Part shown: piece by piece, positions 50,145-57,741 of the stretch
How the letters are laid out: every line of letters starts with the position of its first letter
How positions within the stretch are numbered: the first letter of the stretch is position 1
Assembly (NCBI GenBank): GCA_963678255.2
Contig: OY782778.1
Span: 310,001-374,000, forward strand
Length of the DNA: 64,000 bases
Source of the DNA: G963678255 sp963678255
GTDB lineage: Bacteria; Cloacimonadota; Cloacimonadia; Cloacimonadales; WRIO01
Direction: 5' to 3'
Program-made: the position numbers and the translations under genes
The notes under the pieces: model-generated
What the model saw: only the letters and a program-made list of their open reading frames with translations
Told to the model about the DNA's origin: nothing
Database searches by the model: none

Positions 50145-50894
50145 TTATCCTTTATAAACGGTTAAAGTGCTATATTTATGAATAATTCCGTCAGTATCTT
50201 TAATGATCATCATTCTACCGATGTTTCTGGAGAAACCGAATTCAAACTGATATCCAGCATTAGTGGGAGAATTTGATATCATTCTCCCAAGATCCCAAAG
50301 AAAGTTTTCAATTTTATAATCGGAAGATGAAGGAGAAATTGTAAATATCTTAAATAATTCTTCTAAAGGTACTGCATTCCCAAATTGAGTTTTGTTTGAG
50401 CCGTACAATGCTTTATTGACATATTCATAAGCTTTTATGAGTTTATTGGCAAAAGCATTGACGTTGAAAGAAGAGTTTATTTTTTTATAAGTTTGTTCAA
50501 CCGCTTTAACAACTCTGGAAATCTCTAATTCGCTTATTTTTCTTTTTTTTCTGCCAATGATTAAATTAATTGAATATTCTTCTAATTTAATTTCCAATGA
50601 TATTGGTCCTAAAGTAATAACATCTTCTTCCATATCAACAGGTATATTTTTGGTAATTAAGGCATCGAAAAGCTGTTGAGTATATTTTGTGCTATCAGAA
50701 TACAATTCTTTTACAGAAGTTGTTTCATTTTTAGCATTTTCAATAAACTCCAAGACATTATTCCAAAATATATTTTCCTGTTCTTCTAAATAATTTATAG
50801 AAGAATGGCAAGCCTCAATATTGTGACTATCAGAGGCTGAAAGAAAGCTCTGATAGGTTTTGTAGAATTTATCTATTTCTTTATTTTTCAACAT
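50145..50894 (-). CDS. Unknown protein, first gene of the BrxD/BrxL-like operon
   Basis: A 249-residue protein if translation starts at 50894, where AAGGAG lies 6 bases upstream; an upstream start at 50936 has no ribosome-binding site. It is mostly helical and charged, with a central strand-rich part 'ITLGPISLEIKLEEYSINLIIGRKKRKI' and a C-terminal 'YQFEFGFSRNIGRMMIIKDTDGIIHKYSTLTVYKG'. I see no nuclease, methyltransferase or helicase motif. As leader of a defence-like operon it could be a DNA-binding, sensor or effector subunit, but that is inference from position. Confidence 0.65.
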   Translation of the reverse strand: MLKNKEIDKFYKTYQSFLSASDSHNIEACHSSINYLEEQENIFWNNVLEFIENAKNETTSVKELYSDSTKYTQQLFDALITKNIPVDMEEDVITLGPISLEIKLEEYSINLIIGRKKRKISELEISRVVKAVEQTYKKINSSFNVNAFANKLIKAYEYVNKALYGSNKTQFGNAVPLEELFKIFTISPSSSDYKIENFLWDLGRMISNSPTNAGYQFEFGFSRNIGRMMIIKDTDGIIHKYSTLTVYKG

Positions 50895-50985
50895 AGTAAC
50901 TCCTTGATTGAATTTTTTTCTTATTTTTTTAAACATTATTAATAATTGTCAAGGAAAAATTTAATGAAATTCAATAACTTTGAGG

Positions 50986-51050
50986 GAGACTGTGCACTTC
51001 AAAAAGTGAACATAGCCTTTATAATTAAACCTATTTCTAAAATTGACATA
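50986..51050 (-). repeat. Dispersed MITE-like repeat (GAGACTGTTCAC family), copy 3
   Basis: GAGACTGTGCACTT starts this stretch, and its right part is the reverse complement of 20873-20922, including TTTATAATTAAACCTATTTC. The spacer 50895-51252 also carries a GAGTCCGAGCC-type repeat near 51128 and no gene. Confidence 0.55.
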
Positions 51051-51252
51051 ACTTATTTTTATTTTATATCAAACAAAAAAGTTGAAATTCAAGTTTAACA
51101 GAAAAGAAAATATGATTTGATTATTTCGAGTCCGAGCCTAACTCGCTTCATGTTAACATACACTTAATTTTTTAGAGTTTTCTTGTGATTCAAGTTATAT
51201 TTTCAAATGATATGTTGCCAAATCTTCCATCACATTGCAGTCAATAGTACTA

Positions 51253-51906
51253 TTATTTTTGAAGAATAGCTCTACAAGTCATGGAAAATAATTCTTGAGA
51301 ATATTGCCATTTCTTTTCTTTGAAGGGGAAGTTTTTATCAAATTCTTCAGCTTCTTTAGGATTAATATTGAAAACATCTGAGCAGTGGATCGTCCATTTA
51401 TCATCATTTAAAGAGTTATCATCTAATTTTAACACTAATAAGCCATAAGGGTATTTTCCATAAGGATCAGAGATATTGTAGTCAATCCCATTTTTGAATC
51501 CATGTTTCACATAGTTATGAGGATCTCCATAGATAATGATGGCAGGTATTTTATTATTCTTTGCAATATTAACGGTATGATTTATCAATTTAGTTCCTAC
51601 ACCAAGTCTTTGAAACTTAGGTAATATACATAAAGGTCCAAAAGTGAGAGTTTCAATTCTAATATTTTGTGAATTAATTAGATAGGATTTCGTGTACATA
51701 ATATTACCGATAATTTGATCATTTAAAACAGCGACAAAATCCAGTTCTTTAACAAAATCTTGATGATCACGCATTTTATGAACAAGATAGTGTTCATCGC
51801 AACCAGGCACATATAGATTCCAGAAAGCTTCTCTAGTTAAGTATTCTACATTTCGAAAATCTTTTTGTTCTTCATTTCTAATAATAATATCCAAGAAATC
51901 CTCCAT
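51253..51906 (-). CDS. GNAT-family N-acetyltransferase
   Basis: A 217-residue protein. 'IIIRNEEQKDFRNVEYLTREAFW' is a standard GNAT start, and 'ETLTFGPLCILPKFQRLGVGTKLINHTVNIAKNN' holds the acetyl-CoA pyrophosphate loop (R-L-G-V-G-T). 'IIYGDPHNYVKHGFKNG' follows the usual order. This subgroup (like YhbS) acetylates small molecules or protein N-termini; the substrate is unknown. The ribosome-binding site is weak (CGGAATT). It is flanked on both sides by dispersed repeats. Confidence 0.88.
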   Translation of the reverse strand: MEDFLDIIIRNEEQKDFRNVEYLTREAFWNLYVPGCDEHYLVHKMRDHQDFVKELDFVAVLNDQIIGNIMYTKSYLINSQNIRIETLTFGPLCILPKFQRLGVGTKLINHTVNIAKNNKIPAIIIYGDPHNYVKHGFKNGIDYNISDPYGKYPYGLLVLKLDDNSLNDDKWTIHCSDVFNINPKEAEEFDKNFPFKEKKWQYSQELFSMTCRAILQK

Positions 51907-51969
51907 AATTCCGTTTTAACTTAGGCAACTAGATTATTAAGAGTTCGAGCCGAATTTGCTCCAAATATC

Positions 51970-51998
51970 CTGCAAACAAGATGTTTGCAGAACGAATC
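51970..51998. repeat. Dispersed palindromic repeat (CTGCAAACA family), copy 2
   Basis: CTGCAAACA-AGA-TGTTTGCAG followed by AACGAATC. The stem is fully complementary here. It is preceded by GAGCCGAATTTGCTCC, a shared companion of the family. Confidence 0.65.
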
Positions 51999-52119
51999 CC
52001 TTTCTCTGAGGAGCCGAACTTGCTCCATTTTACAGGTACTTCAGTTTTTTAACATCCGCTTAGGTAAGAGATGTGATTTCAAAGCATTTAATTATCAAAC
52101 TATCTATTATAGACGATCA

Positions 52120-54150
52120 TTACACTTTAAACACACTGACCATATCATTTAATTCTTTAGAGAGTTTAGCTAATTCATCAGAAGCTTGTTTTGTGTTATT
52201 GGCATCTTTAGTTGTAGATTCAATACCATGAAGCATTGATGCAATACTTTTGGCAACTTCTTGAATACCCTGACTGATTTCAAGAGTATTTCTGGTTATT
52301 TCCTGAACTCCCTGATTAGCCTGAGCGCTATTATTTGCGATTTCATGAGAAGAGATAGCAGATTCATGGGAATTTTTGGATATTTCATTTACAGCCAGAG
52401 TTGCCTCATTAGCATGATTAGAGATGCTTTTAGAATAATCAACTACCTTAGCAATTCTTTTTTGGACATCATTAGCATTGCCAGACATTCTGCTAGAAGA
52501 ATGAGTAATTTCTCTGGTAGTGATATTTTGTTCTTCGATACTAGAAGCAATCACCGTATTTATTTCATTTAACTTATCAATAATATTAGCAATAGCAGAA
52601 ATAGACATGTTAGAGTTAGCTGCTGATTTTTGTACATTTTCAATCTGAGAGGCAATATTAGCAGTAGCTTCAGCTGTTTGTTTAGCAAGAATTTTGACTT
52701 CATTTGCAACTACGGCAAAACCTTTACCAGCATCACCAGCACTTGCTGCTTCAATGGTTGCATTTAGAGCGAGCATATTAGTTTGATCGGCGATATCATT
52801 AATCAATTTGACGACTTTTCCAATTTCATTAGACAAAGTCTGCATTTCGAGCATTACTTTCGTAGCAATTTTTGCTTCATTAGATGCTTTTTCAGAGATA
52901 CCCGAGGCTTCCATTGTATTTTTAGAAATTTGAACAAGAGTGGTATTCATTTCTTCAAGGGCAGAGGCAATACTATTAATTTCTTCTACCAAACCAGTCA
53001 CAGATTGTCCAGCTTCGACAATATCATTCTCAAGGTTATTAATTTCCTTCACTGTAGAGCTTACATTTTTGCTAGTTTGAGTTGATGCTTCAGCAACCTG
53101 ATTGATATTTGCAGATAACTGTTCAGTTGCTGCCGCAACTGTTGAGACAGCGACACTAGACTGCTCGGCAGCAGAGGCAATGACATTTGCGTTTGAGCTA
53201 ATCTCTTCAGAGGATGCTGAGACTAATTGAGATTGAGAATTCATTTCAATAGAGTTTTTAACTAAATTATCAGCTGTTTTAGCTAAATCGAAGCTTTTCT
53301 TATTTAATTCATTGGCCTCTTGGACAATTTTTAACACAATTTTATGAATTTTATCAATGAAAATATTAAAATACGATGACAGTTCCCCCATCTCATCCTG
53401 AGAATCAATAGATAATCTCTTCGTCAAATCACCTTCTCCCTCGGCAATATCTTTGATCATTAAACTAGTATCTCTAAGAGGTTTTAAAAATATTCTTAAG
53501 AAGAAAAACAATAAAAAGATTAAAACTAATACAGATACGATTGTAAGTCCAATTAAATAGTACAGAGAAACATAAATGCTTTTAGAAATTAAACTGTTAA
53601 CAGATTTCTGTGGTATTCCCACAAACAAAATCCCATAAACATCTTTGTTGTTCATTAAAGGCTTATAACCTGTTACATAAGTATTATTTAATATTACAGC
53701 CTGCCCGATATATAAATTGCCTGCGATAACCTCAGAATAAGCGGCACTTTCTGTACCGAGCATCGTTCCAACAGCTCTAGAACCATCATCTTTGGTAATA
53801 CTAGTCGTAATTCTTTTAAAATCATTTTTATCTTTCACAAAGATAGTGGCCACTATACCTAAATCTTTGCTTAGATTATCAATCATTTCAAAGTGATTTT
53901 CAATGGAATTACCCTCTTTATCAACTATAGTATTATTACTTAAACTCAAACTACCATAATATTCATTGATATACTTATTCATAGAATTCAGATCACCCAG
54001 CAGTTTTTCGCGCAATACATTACTGGATACATCTTTGGCTAGAATGTTCATTCTGACAATACTCACAGCAGATAATAACACAGATAATAAGACGACACCA
54101 ATGATTGTAATTAGAACAATTTTAGATCCTATTTTAATATTTTTCAACAT
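52120..54150 (-). CDS. Methyl-accepting chemotaxis protein
   Basis: A 676-residue transmembrane receptor. The first helix spans about 10-33, a periplasmic Cache-like sensor runs to about 190 ('GTMLGTESAAYSEVIAGNLYIGQAVILNNTYVTGYKPLMNNKDVYGILFVGIP'), and a second helix (about 195-220) leads to a HAMP domain ending 'EGEGDLTKRLSIDSQDEMGELSSYFN'. The signalling hairpin is conserved: 'ADQTNMLALNATIEAASAGDAGKGFAVVANEVKILAKQTAEAT'. It would relay a small-molecule signal to CheA/CheW, none of which is in the window. A good AAGGAG site precedes the ATG. Confidence 0.95.
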   Translation of the reverse strand: MLKNIKIGSKIVLITIIGVVLLSVLLSAVSIVRMNILAKDVSSNVLREKLLGDLNSMNKYINEYYGSLSLSNNTIVDKEGNSIENHFEMIDNLSKDLGIVATIFVKDKNDFKRITTSITKDDGSRAVGTMLGTESAAYSEVIAGNLYIGQAVILNNTYVTGYKPLMNNKDVYGILFVGIPQKSVNSLISKSIYVSLYYLIGLTIVSVLVLIFLLFFFLRIFLKPLRDTSLMIKDIAEGEGDLTKRLSIDSQDEMGELSSYFNIFIDKIHKIVLKIVQEANELNKKSFDLAKTADNLVKNSIEMNSQSQLVSASSEEISSNANVIASAAEQSSVAVSTVAAATEQLSANINQVAEASTQTSKNVSSTVKEINNLENDIVEAGQSVTGLVEEINSIASALEEMNTTLVQISKNTMEASGISEKASNEAKIATKVMLEMQTLSNEIGKVVKLINDIADQTNMLALNATIEAASAGDAGKGFAVVANEVKILAKQTAEATANIASQIENVQKSAANSNMSISAIANIIDKLNEINTVIASSIEEQNITTREITHSSSRMSGNANDVQKRIAKVVDYSKSISNHANEATLAVNEISKNSHESAISSHEIANNSAQANQGVQEITRNTLEISQGIQEVAKSIASMLHGIESTTKDANNTKQASDELAKLSKELNDMVSVFKV

Positions 54151-54280
54151 ATTATTTCATTCTCCTTTATAAGAATTATAGGCATTTTTTTATTTTATAA
54201 AAACAATGTCAATAAATATTTTATAAAGATATACTAAATAATGGCGAGACTGGGGCAGTGCTGAAGTGTTGCAGATAATA

Positions 54281-54412
54281 GCAAATCGTGGATTTGCAGA
54301 TAAAATCGGAATAAGTTCAAGATTAATGGAGGAAAAGACTGATTTGAACATTTCGAGTCCGAACCGAACTCGCTCCAAAGAGCCTGCAAACAGGATGTTC
54401 GCAGAACGAATC
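54281..54412. repeat. Cluster of dispersed palindromes (GCAAATC and CTGCAAACA families)
   Basis: GCAAATC-GTG-GATTTGC (54281-54297) and CTGCAAACA-GGA-TGTTCGCAG (54384-54412) followed by AACGAATC. A GAGTCCGAACCGAACTCG stretch lies between, as near 51128. A degenerate GTGTTGC-type palindrome sits at 54256-54272. Confidence 0.6.
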
Positions 54413-54418
54413 ATTTTT

Positions 54419-54913
54419 CTATCCATAAGAACCTGAATGTGAGGAAGGGAACAATTCGGGATGATAGCTCGAAAAATAGACGTTAGCGATTTTTTGATCA
54501 AGGTCAGGCATGTTATTCATCTTTTTTAAATATCGTTCGTATATGTCTGGATTTGAGCATTTAGGGCAGGGAATTTTAATAGCATAGTGAGCGAGGGGAG
54601 TTTTTAAGAGGATTTCTTTGTTAAAGCTAGGGAGAAAGGTTTGGTTTAGGTCATAAACTGTGATTTTTCTGTTATTATCACAGAGAGGGCAATTTACCAA
54701 AGAGTAGTTATCTTTGATTTTATATAAATCTTTAATTTTTTGTTTAAAGATTTTTACATCAGGTTTTTTATGAAAAGCCGAAAGGAATTCTTTTATCAAC
54801 CAGTGAAGGTCAAATTGGTAGTTTTTAAGATATTTAGCCAGAAATGAGGTTTGAGATTCTGAGTATTCCCAATGGCAATTTTTTAATAATTCTTTCAACT
54901 GAAATAATTCCAT
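54419..54913 (-). CDS. Unknown protein with two CxxC zinc-binding pairs (164 aa)
   Basis: A 164-residue cytosolic protein. 'CPLCDN' near residue 77 and 'CPKCSN' near residue 118 should form a zinc ribbon with a 40-residue insert. The N-terminal half is helical. It lies 63 bases downstream of a helix-turn-helix gene with phage or plasmid replication features, so it may be the loader or accessory protein of that module. GGAGAG precedes the ATG. The 3' end abuts a dispersed repeat. Confidence 0.6.
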   Translation of the reverse strand: MELFQLKELLKNCHWEYSESQTSFLAKYLKNYQFDLHWLIKEFLSAFHKKPDVKIFKQKIKDLYKIKDNYSLVNCPLCDNNRKITVYDLNQTFLPSFNKEILLKTPLAHYAIKIPCPKCSNPDIYERYLKKMNNMPDLDQKIANVYFSSYHPELFPSSHSGSYG

Positions 54914-54976
54914 AATTCTCTCCAGTGCAAGTTATTGTCGTATAATCCTATTTGATAGATTAGGTAAGTGATTGAG

Positions 54977-55693
54977 TTAATTTCTTTGTTTCCAGAGTTT
55001 ATCTTTTTCAAGCCACCTTGCCAGGGCGATATAATCGTCATAGTATTGTTTATTATTTCTGGTTTTGTATTCCTGATATCGATCGATCATTTTATCCACA
55101 GTATCTTCACCGTATTTTTCTTCTAATTTATAGAGTTCATTGAGAGAGAGATAAACACCAGCTAAGTATTCAAATTTTTCATCATCCAGTTGAGAATTAT
55201 TATTTGTTTCATCAAATTGAGGAAAATTTTCTCGCGTGTGTGCGCTATCCTCCTTCTTTTTAACTTCAGTTTTATTAACTTCAGTATTACTAATATCTAT
55301 ATTATATGTTTCCTGCATATCCTCATCTGGATTTTCCGTATACAGAGTAACCGTTTGAGGTGTAGTCGTATCTAGTGATTCATTGGAAACCGGAGTAGAA
55401 TAGACATGATAGACATATTGAAAGATTTGACCACACTGATTTCTGATGATATCCAAAACGAGATAACCGGCAATTCTTAATTCTTTTAGACCAGCATAAA
55501 CAGAATCACGTCCGTCTTTTGAATGACTAATGAGATCATTAATAATCAGTCTCCAGTTATCGGGTTTAGAGAGCAGATAAGCCAAAATACCTTTTGCTTT
55601 AAAAGAGATCTCAGCGTTGTTAATTAGAGTGTTTGGGATGATGGTAAAGGACTCATGGTGAATGATGAAATGCGTTTTATCGATACAACACAT
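54977..55693 (-). CDS. Winged-helix replication-initiator-like protein
   Basis: A 238-residue protein. 'FTIIPNTLINNAEISFKAKGILAYLLSKPDNWRLIINDLISHSKDGRDSVYAGLKELRIAGYLVLD' (residues 16-81) is the winged-helix domain common in phage and plasmid replication proteins. A low-complexity linker (about 105-165) precedes a C-terminal 'LYKLEEKYGEDTVDKMIDRYQEYKTRNNKQYYDDYIALARWLEKDKLW', resembling DnaD/DnaB_2-type domains. This plan suggests primosome assembly at an element's origin. Neighbours are small unknown genes, so the region may be a remnant of a mobile element. Confidence 0.7.
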   Translation of the reverse strand: MCCIDKTHFIIHHESFTIIPNTLINNAEISFKAKGILAYLLSKPDNWRLIINDLISHSKDGRDSVYAGLKELRIAGYLVLDIIRNQCGQIFQYVYHVYSTPVSNESLDTTTPQTVTLYTENPDEDMQETYNIDISNTEVNKTEVKKKEDSAHTRENFPQFDETNNNSQLDDEKFEYLAGVYLSLNELYKLEEKYGEDTVDKMIDRYQEYKTRNNKQYYDDYIALARWLEKDKLWKQRN

Positions 55694-55897
55694 ATTAAAC
55701 TCCTAGAATTATATTATTTGGGTTTAGGGAGAGAGGAAGGTGATTTTAGTTGATTAAAGGAATCTTCTTTTGTGAGTCAGATCCTTGATGAATGGTTTAA
55801 ACTCAAGAGGAATGTAAGATACAAAGATATATATATACAAGGAGAAATAAAGAAGGGCAGACACATGGGTCTGCCCCCTATCAGAAGTGATGGTTAA

Positions 55898-56086
55898 TTA
55901 ATTTTGGTTATTATCAATTTTGTTGATTTTATCACGAAGGATAATTTCAATCAGCGAAATGATGGTATCATCAAAAGGGTTATCTGTTCTTTTAGCAAAT
56001 TCACGGATGATCATGATGATGACATCGACAATTTCTTCAAAAGGAATCAATTGAATCACGGGCTGAATCCATTTAAAATATTGCAT
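55898..56086 (-). CDS. Small unknown protein (62 aa)
   Basis: A 62-residue protein starting MQYFKWIQPVIQLIPFEEIVDVII, helical with a hydrophobic face and a charged C-terminus. I chose the ATG at about 56086 because GGAGGG lies 5 bases before it; a longer frame from a TTG at 56170 overlaps the upstream gene and lacks a site. The stop of the upstream gene is about 25 bases away, so the two are probably co-transcribed. Confidence 0.5.
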   Translation of the reverse strand: MQYFKWIQPVIQLIPFEEIVDVIIMIIREFAKRTDNPFDDTIISLIEIILRDKINKIDNNQN

Positions 56087-56111
56087 TTTGCCCTCCAGAA
56101 TTAGATAGATA

Positions 56112-56561
56112 TTACATGAGGGCAGTGAGATCACCATAATCGCTGATTTTTTCAAGGCAATCATTATCAATCATACCCAAGACATTTTTAACTACAGAGG
56201 TTTTAAGCACAGAATACTCAAGATCTGAGACATTTGAAATGTTAAGTTTGGCATAAGCATACAAAGCTTTGACAAAGAGTCCAAAACGATTGACGGCTGG
56301 GAGATAGTCGAATTTTCTTTGGATATTTAATTTCTTGGTGTAATCAGCTAAGTCAGCCTTGAATTCTTCAGAACAGCTTTTCCAAATAGATTTGATAATG
56401 ACCATGTTATCGGCAATCACTTTGTTTTGTAGGGTAGGACGCATTTTAGTATATTCTGCAGCAATACAAATGCTTCCTTCGTTGAGACTACGATACACGA
56501 CATCCTGCATAGCATCTTTTCCGCTATAGGCAGTAATGTTTTTTTTCATGAATGTTTTCAT
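56112..56561 (-). CDS. Unknown protein (149 aa)
   Basis: A 149-residue, largely helical protein with no family I recognise. 'MKTFMKKNITAYSGKDAMQDVVYRSL' begins it, and AAGGAG precedes the ATG. It is the first gene of a short minus-strand run and is divergent from 56987. The spacer 56562-56986 is very AT-rich and contains the promoter-like motif at 56836. Confidence 0.55.
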   Translation of the reverse strand: MKTFMKKNITAYSGKDAMQDVVYRSLNEGSICIAAEYTKMRPTLQNKVIADNMVIIKSIWKSCSEEFKADLADYTKKLNIQRKFDYLPAVNRFGLFVKALYAYAKLNISNVSDLEYSVLKTSVVKNVLGMIDNDCLEKISDYGDLTALM

Positions 56562-56835
56562 AAAACAACTCCTTAAATTTTTTATTGAAAAGGTACCCTC
56601 TATATATTAAAGGAGAGCCGTTTTTGAAAAATCACCTATGATTATTTGGGTTTATTCATTTTTAATAATTATAATCGTATGTTAATTAGATAGTTATATC
56701 ACTGAAAAAAAGTTAAAAATTTATTTTATTATAGTATAAACTACCCTAAATTTTAAGAAAATTAATACATAAACTTAAATTTAAAAAATATTTTAAAAAA
56801 AGTTAAAAAAAAGTGAAACGAAAATGCTTTGACGA

Positions 56836-56853
56836 AGTTATATTAAGTAGAAG
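56836..56853 (+). promoter_or_regulatory. Third instance of the tiny-RNA promoter motif
   Basis: AGTTATATTAAGTAGAAG equals, base for base, the minus-strand sequence spanning the -10 box and start of tiny-RNA copy 2 (near 37889-37872), and differs by one base from copy 1. Here it lies about 135 bases before the start codon at 56987 and has no C-rich run or terminator after it. Confidence 0.45.
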
Positions 56854-56986
56854 ATTTAATATTGATAAAATTGATGGAGTAAATAATGTTAATTATTAAG
56901 CAAAAAACGAAAAACATGAATCCAGGCTAGGCTTCGAGTTTAAATAAAATTTGATTCTAAATTAATAAAAAATATAGGAGTAAAAT

Positions 56987-57586
56987 ATGTTAATTGCAAG
57001 AAAAAAATGTAATGAACTGGAACCCAAGGACAGAGCATTGATAAGCAACGTGATTAACAACCTCATGAGAATTGTATGGCGTTTAAACAAAAAGCAAGAC
57101 TTTTATCTGTTAGTTTTGTTATCTTGTCCAAATCGTGAGTTTTCATTTGAGGAACTTTATTTCTACAGGTATGCATCAGATGAATTTATCAATAATCATA
57201 CGAGCAAAAAAGTAGATGTAAATTCATCTGATGTTGTTGAGAATCAGACTAATATAGAAATGGTGGACAGAAAAACAATCATAGAGATTCAAAGAAGAAT
57301 CAAGGAATTAAGTATTTTATTATCGACAAAAAAAAGAAAAAAGGAGGAATGTGTCTCAAAAGTTACATTAAGTAAAGAACTCAAGCATCTTTTGATATAT
57401 CAAAAAGATAGTATTTCAAAGTATAATAAAAACAAATTTTTTCAAACGAGAAATTTAAAAATTCGGAAAATGATCATCAAAAACATCAGAATGAGTTTAT
57501 TTAAGTTGCAAATGAAAGATGCAGAAATGGCAAAAATAGTTAAAGAGTATCTTGTTAAAGACAAAAAATTGGGGATTCTGTTCTGA
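56987..57586 (+). CDS. Unknown basic protein (199 aa)
   Basis: A 199-residue, strongly basic protein (many Lys and Arg in the second half). 'RALISNVINNLMRIVWRLNKKQDFYLLVLLSCPNREFSFEELYFYRY' is helical, and 'IEIQRRIKELSILLSTKKRKKEECVSK' could form a short coiled coil. The charge suggests nucleic-acid binding. It has TAGGAG before the ATG and its own strong terminator. Family unknown; it is divergent from the replication-like module. Confidence 0.6.
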   Translation: MLIARKKCNELEPKDRALISNVINNLMRIVWRLNKKQDFYLLVLLSCPNREFSFEELYFYRYASDEFINNHTSKKVDVNSSDVVENQTNIEMVDRKTIIEIQRRIKELSILLSTKKRKKEECVSKVTLSKELKHLLIYQKDSISKYNKNKFFQTRNLKIRKMIIKNIRMSLFKLQMKDAEMAKIVKEYLVKDKKLGILF

Positions 57587-57597
57587 AAATGACAGAG

Positions 57598-57626
57598 GGG
57601 GGAGCTATTTAGTCTCCCCCTTTTTT
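57598..57626 (+). terminator. Terminator after the 199-aa gene
   Basis: Stem GGGGGAG/CTCCCCC followed by six T residues, 12 bases past the stop. Confidence 0.88.
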
Positions 57627-57741
57627 AAAAAATTATAATCTTTTAATAGAGAAAAATGATGGAGATCATTATTATTCATGAATGCAGGTTTAGACCCTGC
57701 ATTTACAAAAGCAAATTGATCTGAGTCATATTAACAATATC

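Noticed and set aside
50895..50936. Longer N-terminus for the first gene of the BrxD/BrxL-like operon
   Set aside because: AAGGAG is positioned for the ATG at 50894; the extension has no site of its own.
54190..54501. 103-codon minus-strand frame
   Set aside because: It spans dispersed palindromes and overlaps the end of the zinc-ribbon gene in another frame; no ribosome-binding site.
56087..56170. TTG-initiated longer form of the 62-aa gene
   Set aside because: It overlaps the upstream gene's end and the GGAGGG site clearly serves the ATG near 56086.
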